Shown: piece after piece, positions 20,426 through 27,669 of the stretch
Layout: the number at the start of each line of letters is the position of its first letter
Position numbering within the stretch: position 1 is the stretch's first letter
Assembly: GCA_016699835.1 (NCBI GenBank)
Contig: CP064987.1
Location: 1,116,001-1,180,000 of the forward strand
Direction of reading: 5' to 3'
Origin: Phycisphaerales bacterium
Lineage (GTDB): Bacteria; Planctomycetota; Phycisphaerae; Phycisphaerales; UBA1924
DNA: 64,000 nt
The notes under the pieces: model-generated
The model's input: the letters and a program-made list of their open reading frames with translations, nothing else
Told to the model about the DNA's origin: nothing
The model's database searches: none
Made by a program: the position numbers and the translations under genes

Positions 20426-20612
20426 CATGACCAAAGCCATGCCACCCGCCGGGCGAAGCGCATGGGGGGCCGTCCCACGCCACCCGCCTACCACCGGCAA
20501 AGGCTGTGAAGACAGGCGCTCTGATCGCCTCGATCGTTCGTGGCGCTTTCAAACGGAGTCCAAACAACGAGGCGTGAATCCACGTTCACGTTCCGCCGCT
20601 CGCACAATCGAC

Positions 20613-20640
20613 TTGCCGACACCCTCGGATCTGGTAGGAT
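20613..20640 (+). promoter_or_regulatory. candidate sigma-70 promoter of the PEP-CTERM-like gene
   Basis: TTGCCG (20613-20618), a 16-bp spacer, then TAGGAT (20635-20640). The coding start is 60 bases further on, with GGGAAGG as its ribosome binding site. Confidence 0.45.
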
Positions 20641-20699
20641 CGTGCTGTGGGTGCGCTAACTCTGTTGTCTCTCTCACCACCTTGGATGGGAAGGGCGTC

Positions 20700-21503
20700 A
20701 TGAACACACGTCGTCGTTTCGTTCTTGCGTCGGTCGTGATCTTCGGATCCGCCGCCACGGCATCGGCCCAGACCGCCGTGGTCGCCTTTGACGATCCCGG
20801 CAACTTCCACCTCTACGACCAGACCGCCACCGCCGCTCCGAGCGATGGGCAGATCCGATTCCGGGCCAACACGTTCTCGGCCAGTTGGCCGGGGCCGGGC
20901 GTCATGGACGCGGACTTTTTCTATGGTTTCGGCTCCGCCGGACCCGGCGTGACCGGCGTCGAGAGCCCCATCTCGTATGTGACGCTCACGAATGTGCTCG
21001 TCCGGCGTGATCCCGCCGATCAAGTGCCCGGCGCGATCTATGGCTTCCAGAGTCTCTCCTTCTCCATGCCCAACATCGGCGCCATCTATCCGCAGGGGAT
21101 CCAGGTCGGCGCCTTCTTCACGGGCTCACTCGTCGACTTCGATAACGATGGGTTCATCACCGGCACCGTCCTCCTCACGACCAACATCGATGGCGGGCTC
21201 GGAAACAACGCGCTGGAGTTCAGCGTCACCAACGCGGCCGTGGTTCCCGGCGGCTCGATCCCCTTCAGCATGAGCGCGCTCGCCGGACCAAACTCCGCCG
21301 AAGGTTTCTCGCTGGGTCTCGGGCTGTCGTGGTCGGTCCAGGGCGGCGATGGGTTCGAACTGCCCGGCAGCGCCCACGCCATCGCCATCGAGGGCGGCAC
21401 CGGGTTCAATCCCCAGGTCCCCGCGCCCGCATCGCTCGCTGTTGCGGCTCTCGGAATCACGGCCGTGACACGCCGCCGTCGTTCACGGCGTGAGACGCGA
21501 TAG
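20700..21503 (+). CDS. exported PEP-CTERM-like protein
   Basis: A 267-residue protein starting at ATG 20700 after GGGAAGG. Residues 1-24 are a signal peptide (VLASVVIFGSAATASA). The beta-rich body includes DFDNDGFITG, a possible calcium loop. The C-terminus has the sorting-signal layout PAPASLAVAALGITA then TRRRRSRR: a Pro-containing motif, a hydrophobic helix and an Arg-rich tail, close to PEP-CTERM with PAPAS in place of PEP. This signal normally requires an exosortase, none of which is seen here. The body's function is unknown. Confidence 0.8.
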   Translation: MNTRRRFVLASVVIFGSAATASAQTAVVAFDDPGNFHLYDQTATAAPSDGQIRFRANTFSASWPGPGVMDADFFYGFGSAGPGVTGVESPISYVTLTNVLVRRDPADQVPGAIYGFQSLSFSMPNIGAIYPQGIQVGAFFTGSLVDFDNDGFITGTVLLTTNIDGGLGNNALEFSVTNAAVVPGGSIPFSMSALAGPNSAEGFSLGLGLSWSVQGGDGFELPGSAHAIAIEGGTGFNPQVPAPASLAVAALGITAVTRRRRSRRETR

Positions 21504-21568
21504 TCATACTCCAACACATAGCGCACGAAACACACTCGATCGGGTGCCGAGGGTCGTGCGCCCGGTGC

Positions 21569-21628
21569 CACCAAAGTCCGGCGCCACCTTTTCTCCATTC
21601 CACTTCCCCGTCTTCCCGGACTTTGGTG
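21569..21628. repeat. 13-bp inverted repeat after the PEP-CTERM-like gene
   Basis: CACCAAAGTCCGG (21569-21581) and CCGGACTTTGGTG (21616-21628) around 34 bases. The AAGTCCGG core recurs at 21687 and 48750 in AAGTCCGGAGGA. No T-tract, so it is not a classic terminator. Confidence 0.55.
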
Positions 21629-21782
21629 CGGTGCGCTCGAGGCGAACTCGGGGACTCTTCGACACTCGTCACGCCCAACACACTTCAAGTCCGGAGGAAT
21701 GGGGGGGGCGGGAGTTGTGGGGGGCGCTCGTCGCGGGGCGATGCTTGTGGAGACCGGCCGGCGGCGTGTGTGTCGTCGCCTT

Positions 21783-22031
21783 CTACTTCGATTTCTTCGG
21801 CCGCGTCTTGCTGGCCCCGGGCTTTTTGGCCGCGTTCCTGGCCGCCGACTCGATCTTCTTCTCCCTCGTCATCCGGGCCTGGTCGAGGACGTGCGAGGGG
21901 TCGAGCCTGCTCCCCGAGTGCGGCGTGAGCGCGGACGTCCGCGACTTCCCACCCGAGGCCTTGGCTCCTGTCATCCCCTTGACCTGCGCCCCGCCACCCT
22001 TGCCGCCGCGACTGCTCCTGATCGATGACAT
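21783..22031 (-). CDS. small strongly basic protein
   Basis: 82 residues from ATG 22031, with an excellent GAGGAG ribosome binding site that rules out the longer in-frame extension to 22364. The sequence is Lys/Arg/Ser-rich (MSSIRSSRGGKGGG, ending KKPGASKTRPKKSK), with one likely helix, SHVLDQARMTREKKIESAA. It has no membrane segment. The composition resembles small nucleic-acid-binding or histone-like tails, but I recognise no family. It is divergent from the propeller-like protein. Confidence 0.7.
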   Translation of the reverse strand: MSSIRSSRGGKGGGAQVKGMTGAKASGGKSRTSALTPHSGSRLDPSHVLDQARMTREKKIESAARNAAKKPGASKTRPKKSK

Positions 22032-22357
22032 CGCCGTCTCCTCGTTCGCCACCAACGCCCTACCCCAGGAACACCAGGGCCCGTGAACACCAGGGCCCAC
22101 GACCCCGGCTTGCGATGGGGACAGAGATGCTACGGCTGAGAGCGACGCGGGGGCGCCGAGGGGATGCAGAACGCGGGGGCGCCCGTCCGCACGAGGACCA
22201 TCGTCCCATAGTCTCCCGCGTTCGGGCCAATCACCACGCGCGGCCGGTCTTGATCTTGCCAAGGCCTTCAACGCCCGGTAGATTGCGGGGGGCGGGGAGG
22301 GGGGGCTTCGATCACACGGCCCCGACGACGGCACGATCACGACACAGGAGACGCGCC
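22032..22357. other. divergent intergenic region with a short direct duplication
   Basis: About 325 bp. GAACACCAGGGCCC occurs twice, 16 bases apart (22069-22082 and 22085-22098). ACAGGAG at 22344-22350 is the ribosome binding site of the gene at 22358. No gene seen. Confidence 0.5.
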
Positions 22358-23803
22358 ATGCCACACGCCACGAGGGTTCTCCGTTGGGCCATGGTGGCCG
22401 CGCTGGGTGTGGGCCTCGTCCCCGCGTCCCTTGTGGCCCAGGTCTGTCCCGCGCAGTGGAGCGCCGACCTGGGCACGCCGGGTATGGGCAGCACTGTCAA
22501 CGCCCTCGCGCTCCTGCCCAATGGACATCTCATCGCGGGTGGCGGGTTCACCTCGGCTGGTGGCGTCACCGCGAGCCGCATCGCGCGCTGGGATGGCACC
22601 TCATGGTCGCCCCTGGGCACGGGCATGAACGTCACCGTCCTCGCCCTCGCCGCGATGCCCAATGGCGACATCGTTGCCGGTGGACAGTTCACCGTCGCCG
22701 GGAGCGTGACGACGTCGTGGTACATCGCGCGATGGGACGGCATCGACTGGCAACCGATGGGCGCGGGCCAGGCGGCCACCGTGCGCGCCCTCGCCGTCAT
22801 GCCGAGCGGCGACGTCATCGCCGGGGGCGCGACGGTGGAACGCTGGGACGGCACGGCGTGGTCGCCCGTCGGCACGCCGCTCAACGACCTCGTCTTCTCT
22901 TTGGCCGTCATGCCCAACGGCGACCTCATCGCCGGAGGACAGTTCAACTCCATCACCGGACCGGCCGACCGCATCGCCCGATGGGACGGAACGGCGTGGC
23001 AGCCGATGGGGAGCGGGATGGACGCGAACGTGACCACGCTCGCCGTCATGCCCAACGGCGACCTCATCGCGGGCGGGGGCTTCACCACGGCGGGCGGCGT
23101 CTCGGCCAATCGCCTCGCGCGATGGAACGGCACGGCGTGGTCGGCGCTTGGCACGGGGATGAATGCGACCGTGCAGGCCATCGCTCCATTACCGAACGGC
23201 GATCTCCTCGCCGCCGGCTCGTTCACCACCGCAGGTGGAGTCTCGGCCAATCGTGCCGCACGCTGGAACGACGCGTTCTCGATGTGGACGCCGCTGGGCA
23301 CGGGCCTCAACGGTGGCGTGAACGCCCTTGCTGTCACGCCCATGGGCGATGCGATCGCGGGAGGCTCCTTTACCACGGCCGGTGGGAACTCCTCGCTGCG
23401 CCTAGCGCAATACTCCTTCGGAGGCGTCGCGCCGGCAATCTCGTCTCAACCCTCGACGCTCACCGCCAAGGAGGGCGCCATGGCGGCCTTCCGTGTGACC
23501 GCGACGGGATCGACCCCGCTGAGCCTGCAATGGCGGAAGAACGGCGTCCCGCTCGTCGATGCCGGGTCCATCTCCGGCGCCACGAGCGACACCCTCATCA
23601 TCAATCCCGTCACCGCCGGCGACGCCGCCACGTATGACTGCGTCCTCTCCAACACCTGCGGCACGCTCGTCAGCGATCCCGCCGCACTGACCGCCACCTG
23701 CACCACCGACGTCGACAACGGCACCGGCACGGGCACGCCCGACGGCGGCGTCACGATCGATGATCTGTTGTATTACCTCACACGCTTCAACGCGGGGTGC
23801 TGA
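22358..23803 (+). CDS. exported propeller-like repeat protein with Ig-like domain and one Gly-Cys repeat
   Basis: A 481-residue protein. After a signal peptide (residues 1-30) come about seven repeats of roughly 40 residues with the pattern ARWDGTxWxPLG...ALAxMPNGDxIAGGxFT, as in kelch or delta-60-type beta-propellers. An Ig-like domain follows (SSQPSTLTAKEGAMAAFRV...ATYDCVLSNTCG). The C-terminus has only one dockerin-like repeat, DVDNGTGTGTPDGG plus VTIDDLLYYL, ending NAGC, whereas its paralogues have two. ATG 22358 follows ACAGGAG. Probably a surface or secreted binding protein. Confidence 0.85.
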   Translation: MPHATRVLRWAMVAALGVGLVPASLVAQVCPAQWSADLGTPGMGSTVNALALLPNGHLIAGGGFTSAGGVTASRIARWDGTSWSPLGTGMNVTVLALAAMPNGDIVAGGQFTVAGSVTTSWYIARWDGIDWQPMGAGQAATVRALAVMPSGDVIAGGATVERWDGTAWSPVGTPLNDLVFSLAVMPNGDLIAGGQFNSITGPADRIARWDGTAWQPMGSGMDANVTTLAVMPNGDLIAGGGFTTAGGVSANRLARWNGTAWSALGTGMNATVQAIAPLPNGDLLAAGSFTTAGGVSANRAARWNDAFSMWTPLGTGLNGGVNALAVTPMGDAIAGGSFTTAGGNSSLRLAQYSFGGVAPAISSQPSTLTAKEGAMAAFRVTATGSTPLSLQWRKNGVPLVDAGSISGATSDTLIINPVTAGDAATYDCVLSNTCGTLVSDPAALTATCTTDVDNGTGTGTPDGGVTIDDLLYYLTRFNAGC

Positions 23804-23955
23804 ATCAACTGTGAGTTCTCGTGGGCGGGTGTCGAGGACGAGTGCTTCGCCCACACCGCAATGAGGAGCACGGCTTGTGGGGGGGGGGATGGCCCAGAGC
23901 CGCTACTGTCTCGGGGCACTCGCCCGGTGTGTGGGAAACGAAGGAGACGGTAGAC

Positions 23956-23974
23956 GCCGGCTCGGAGAGCCGGC
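23956..23974. repeat. interspersed hairpin repeat (GCCGGCTC palindrome)
   Basis: GCCGGCTC, GGA, GAGCCGGC: an 8-3-8 palindrome followed by CTAC, just downstream of the cyanophycinase-like gene's stop. Confidence 0.65.
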
Positions 23975-23988
23975 CTACTGCATGTGCG

Positions 23989-25230
23989 TCAGTGGTCGGC
24001 GTGGTTCGTGGCGGGAGTAATCTCGACGATGGACCAGCCGGTGCCGTCGGGCCAGGCGGTCTGGTTGTAACCATCGAGTTGCAGGTGCTGCGCCGTCGCG
24101 GGATGGTCTGGCGTGGGCCGGTGCTCGGTGGACTGGTTCACGGTTGACGTGTCCTGCTGGGCGCGAAGGAAGAATCGCCACGAGGCGAGTTGGCGGTTCT
24201 GCCCCGGCTCGACGATAGGGTGGTCCTCGGTGGCGTCGGGCCGGGGCGGCGGCTGGGGAATGGAAGACTCGAGACGCGCGAGGAGCGAGACGCGTGCGCC
24301 CTGCTGGATGACCAGAGCACGCAGATTCGAGCGCGAGAGGCCGTCGCGACGCACGCCGCCGGCGTCCACCAGCAGCGAGTCGGCGACGCTGACGCCGATG
24401 AGATCGCCGGTCGCGAGGTCCACCTCGACGCAGGCGTCCTCGCCGACGCCGATCCCAAGTCGCGTGCCGCTGGTCTCGAGGGCCGCGACGAGCCGGCCGA
24501 AGCGGTGCCTCTCGAAGAAGTGCGAGTCGGTGATCGCCCAGGGGAGAAAGCCCATGCCCTTGCCGATCCGCGGGCCGAGGGGAGGCCGTGTTGATTTCTC
24601 GTCCGCGTCGTCGTCGGGGCCCTTGCTCGTGCGCGTGGAACGGATGCCCAGCGCCTCGGCGCTGCGCCCCGTCAGGAACATGGGGTCGGACATCATCGCG
24701 TCGCCGGCGCTGGTCCCGGCGATGGTGCCGCCGCGCGCGAGCAGGCGCCGCATGGCGAGCGACTCGGGCGTGTCCGCGTCGTCCTTGAGGTATCGCGCCG
24801 TGATCCGCTTCTGATCGCCGCCGGTAAAGAACATCGCATCGGCGGCGTCCACGAGCGCCACGGTCTCCTCGGTCGGGGTCTCGCGCGTGATGGTGTCGAT
24901 CCGGCACGTCGGGCAATACGCAAGGATGGACTCGGTCTTGCCCTTGGAGTTGGCCTCCTGATCGAGGCTGGCCGCCGTTGCGATGAGTATGCGCGGCTCG
25001 CGTGCGGACCCGGCGCTGTGCCGCGCCAACTCGATGAGGCGGTCGTAGACAGGTCGATTGTCGTCATCGAGCCCGCCACCGATGATGAGCAGGTGCCCCG
25101 CGCGTCCCGCTCCCTCACGGCTGTCACTTCCTTGACCGCGACCACGGGCGTCGCGATTCGACGCGCACGCCGCCATGGCCAGCGCTACAAGAACTCCCAC
25201 AACACCGCGAAGAGCCGAGTTCATTTTCAT
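23989..25230 (-). CDS. cyanophycinase-like S51 family lipoprotein
   Basis: A 413-residue serine-hydrolase-family protein. The N-terminus is a lipoprotein signal (VLVALAMAAC, Cys22). The core matches cyanophycinase: LLIIGGG, FFTGGDQ, the nucleophile elbow AGTSAGDAMMS (Ser174), then TDSHFFERHRFGRL and GIGVGEDAC. Cyanophycinases release beta-Asp-Arg dipeptides from cyanophycin; exported forms may scavenge the polymer. About 100 Pro/Gln-rich residues extend past the catalytic domain. No cyanophycin synthetase is nearby, so the substrate may differ. Confidence 0.85.
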   Translation of the reverse strand: MKMNSALRGVVGVLVALAMAACASNRDARGRGQGSDSREGAGRAGHLLIIGGGLDDDNRPVYDRLIELARHSAGSAREPRILIATAASLDQEANSKGKTESILAYCPTCRIDTITRETPTEETVALVDAADAMFFTGGDQKRITARYLKDDADTPESLAMRRLLARGGTIAGTSAGDAMMSDPMFLTGRSAEALGIRSTRTSKGPDDDADEKSTRPPLGPRIGKGMGFLPWAITDSHFFERHRFGRLVAALETSGTRLGIGVGEDACVEVDLATGDLIGVSVADSLLVDAGGVRRDGLSRSNLRALVIQQGARVSLLARLESSIPQPPPRPDATEDHPIVEPGQNRQLASWRFFLRAQQDTSTVNQSTEHRPTPDHPATAQHLQLDGYNQTAWPDGTGWSIVEITPATNHADH

Positions 25231-25622
25231 GGGGCGATCCTATCCGGGCGAGCACGCACGACCCGCCGAACATTCGGTTGCTCACCAGGGCGGGATTGGC
25301 CGGGCACGGTCGCAAGAGATACGTCATGGCGCCCGCCGGCTCGTTCGTGATGAGGCTTCGCGAGTAGCTCGTCTCAGCAGCATGTTTCCACAGCATCGAT
25401 CACTGATCCGCGTGCGGTAGTGATGCCACAGATCTCCGTTATTCGTGGTCGTTCGTCCCCGGTTCGGATCGACCTCCCACGAGTTTCCGGACGCAAGACG
25501 GCCTTTTGTTTCTCGTCATTCTCAGGTACGATCTTCCCTACCCCGGCGCTATGGCATGGTTGATGTTTGACCGTGCCGATTGAGTTTCTTGTGACCAGCG
25601 CCGGCGTCCCTGGAGTTCGTTC
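25231..25622. other. intergenic region upstream of the exported-protein cluster
   Basis: About 390 bp between divergent genes with no supportable gene. CTGGAG precedes the ATG at 25623. TACGAT at about 25527 with TTTGTT 16 bp upstream is a weak promoter candidate. Confidence 0.45.
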
Positions 25623-26594
25623 ATGAAACGTGCCACTCTCGCGTTCGTGTCCGTGCTTTCAGCCTCGTCGCTCACTCATAGCCTAGCCCACGCCCAACAG
25701 TGCGGCCTGCGAAACAGCGCCCGGATGGCCCATGGTATGTGCGACAGCGGCGGAGCGGCCGAGACCCGACCTGACACGGGCATTGTCAGCGCAGGACCGA
25801 TCGTCACCAGCGCGAGCGTCAGCCCCACCAACGCCTGCGGGTGCAACTCGGAACTCTCGGTGCTGATCACGTCAGACTATGGATCGCTCTCATACCTCGG
25901 GAGTGGTGTCGGATCCTCGTGCTCGTGCTGCGGCATCTTTCTGTGGATCGACCAGGGCGACGGTGACGCCAAGGCCCAGTTCTTTGATCGACTCACGATT
26001 GCCTCTGCGACGCTCCCCGCCGGCACGCCTGTCACCGTGCGCGCGAACCTTTCCCTTGTCGGAGGACACGTTGCCAGCAACTCGGCGAGCTTCCCCCCCA
26101 CCGAGAGCTCATTCAGCGCCAGACTCGACGTCACAGGGCCCGTCGGCAGGTTTCTCTCGATCAACGACACGCAGGGCACGACGAATGACGAGTTCACGCT
26201 CGTCGTTGGACAATCTTTCGACATCCGTGGGCGGCTCGACAGCCTGCTTCGAGATCGCGTCCTGCAGGGGCTGAACCAGACCGGCTCCTTCGAAGCCAGC
26301 CTGAACGCCGTGGTGTGGTTCGATGTCTTGACCGCCGGCGCGGGGCTGACTTCGTGCAGCGGACACGACTATGCCCCCGTCATCACGTGCATCGCCGACG
26401 TGGACGACGGCACGGGCACGGGCACGCCCGACGGCGGCGTCACCATCGATGACCTGCTCTACTACATCCAGATCTTCAACATGGGCCTCGTCGCCGCAGA
26501 TGTGGATGATGGCAGCGGCACGGGCAACCTCGACGGAGGCGTGACGATCGACGATCTGCTGTATTACCTTGTGAGGTTCAATGCCGGATGTTGA
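25623..26594 (+). CDS. exported protein with two C-terminal dockerin-like Gly-Cys repeats
   Basis: A 323-residue protein with a signal peptide (residues 1-24, ending HSLAHA). The middle is beta-rich with a cysteine cluster (NACGCNSE, SSCSCCG) and no named domain; its layout (SGHDYAPVITCIAD before the tag) is shared with the next gene, so the two are paralogues. The tag is two repeats, DVDDGTGTGTPDGG and DVDDGSGTGNLDGG, each with ITIDDLL/VTIDDLLYY helices, ending NAGC. First of three consecutive tagged genes on the plus strand. Confidence 0.85.
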   Translation: MKRATLAFVSVLSASSLTHSLAHAQQCGLRNSARMAHGMCDSGGAAETRPDTGIVSAGPIVTSASVSPTNACGCNSELSVLITSDYGSLSYLGSGVGSSCSCCGIFLWIDQGDGDAKAQFFDRLTIASATLPAGTPVTVRANLSLVGGHVASNSASFPPTESSFSARLDVTGPVGRFLSINDTQGTTNDEFTLVVGQSFDIRGRLDSLLRDRVLQGLNQTGSFEASLNAVVWFDVLTAGAGLTSCSGHDYAPVITCIADVDDGTGTGTPDGGVTIDDLLYYIQIFNMGLVAADVDDGSGTGNLDGGVTIDDLLYYLVRFNAGC

Positions 26595-26599
26595 TAGAC

Positions 26600-26623
26600 G
26601 ATGACACGGTGCATGGTGTCATC
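26600..26623 (+). terminator. hairpin after the first gene of the tagged cluster
   Basis: GATGACAC (26600-26607) pairs with GTGTCATC (26616-26623), followed by GAAACTTTG. It has a weak T-tail, so it may be an attenuating or mRNA-end hairpin rather than a full terminator. Confidence 0.45.
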
Positions 26624-26715
26624 GAAACTTTGTGCGATGGGGTTTCTGGCAAGGATCATCTTGTGCGATAGCACCGCATTCGATCCGTGACCGTTTCGAT
26701 GTGGGGAGACACACC

Positions 26716-27627
26716 ATGAGACGCGTAGTGATGATCCTTCTGTTCGCAACACTGAACTCCATGGCCTGCGCCCAACCCCAACTCCGGGCCACATCGCGCG
26801 CGGTCTCGGAGGCGTTTGGGCCAGGGCCCGGCGACGTGTCGGCGGACTCGGGGGTGCTGGCCGTCGCGCCGGCGAGCGCGATCTCGTCGGCCATGGACAA
26901 CAACGTGGAACGCGGCGCCTTTGGGATGTGCCTTGCCGAGTGCGACGCGGACTTTTCAGGGTTCCATTTCTCCGCGTCCGGCACGGGAGAGACCTCCGGC
27001 GCGGGTATGTTCCTGACCGCGTTCGGCACCGGCTCCATCAGCGATCAGATCACCATCACGTCCACGACACTCCCGGTCGGCACGCCGGTCATGCTGCGGT
27101 TCACGGCGGCCACGACCGGACACGCGACCGTCACCGATCAGGACCCGGTGGTGGGCGTCATCGCCTCGTTCGGCCTGTGCACATCCTCCTTCTTGTCGGG
27201 CTTCGGATCACTCTCTCAGACATGCGCCTCCAACGTGGGTGCGACGTTCACGTGGTCGCGAACGCTCAATGTCACGCTCTCGGCCAACCGGCTCAGTGGC
27301 AATGGCCCGATCATGTCGGGCATCTCGGCCGATGTGCACGTGCTGCACACCATCGAAGTCCTGACACCAGGCGCGCTCGTGTCCGCGCAATCAGGGCATA
27401 ACTATGCCCCGCCGATTGTCTGCATCGCCGACGTCGACAACGGCACGGGCACGGGAACCCCCGACGGCGGCGTCACCATCGACGATCTGCTCTACTACAT
27501 CCAGATCTTCAACCAAGGCCTCGTCGACGCCGACGTCGATGATGGCTCGGGCACGGGCACCCACGATGGCGGTGTGACGATCGACGACCTTCTCTACTAC
27601 CTCACCCGGTTCAATGCGGGGTGCTGA
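26716..27627 (+). CDS. exported protein with two C-terminal dockerin-like Gly-Cys repeats
   Basis: A 303-residue paralogue of the preceding gene. ATG 26716 opens a signal peptide (MRRVVMILLFATLNSMACA). The body is beta-rich (ITSTTLPVGTPVMLRF matches TIASATLPAGTPVTVRA of the neighbour) and ends SGHNYAPPIVCIAD before the tag. The tag has the loops DVDNGTGTGTPDGG and DVDDGSGTGTHDGG with helices VTIDDLLYYI/L, ending NAGC. The upstream in-frame extension to 26632 lacks signal-peptide character and was dropped. Function unknown. Confidence 0.85.
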   Translation: MRRVVMILLFATLNSMACAQPQLRATSRAVSEAFGPGPGDVSADSGVLAVAPASAISSAMDNNVERGAFGMCLAECDADFSGFHFSASGTGETSGAGMFLTAFGTGSISDQITITSTTLPVGTPVMLRFTAATTGHATVTDQDPVVGVIASFGLCTSSFLSGFGSLSQTCASNVGATFTWSRTLNVTLSANRLSGNGPIMSGISADVHVLHTIEVLTPGALVSAQSGHNYAPPIVCIADVDNGTGTGTPDGGVTIDDLLYYIQIFNQGLVDADVDDGSGTGTHDGGVTIDDLLYYLTRFNAGC

Positions 27628-27669
27628 AGTGGCCTTGTGATCGTGCGACATCCTGTGTAGATTGTGGTA

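Larger units (their letters stand above)
20367..20699. other. intergenic region between the RAYT and the PEP-CTERM-like gene
   Basis: Holds the right RAYT repeat (20386-20425, extended to 20450) and the promoter of the next gene. The rest carries no recognisable gene. Confidence 0.5.

Noticed and set aside
23879..23888. Run of ten G as a phase-variation tract
   Set aside because: It lies in an intergenic region with no gene start or promoter within a useful distance.
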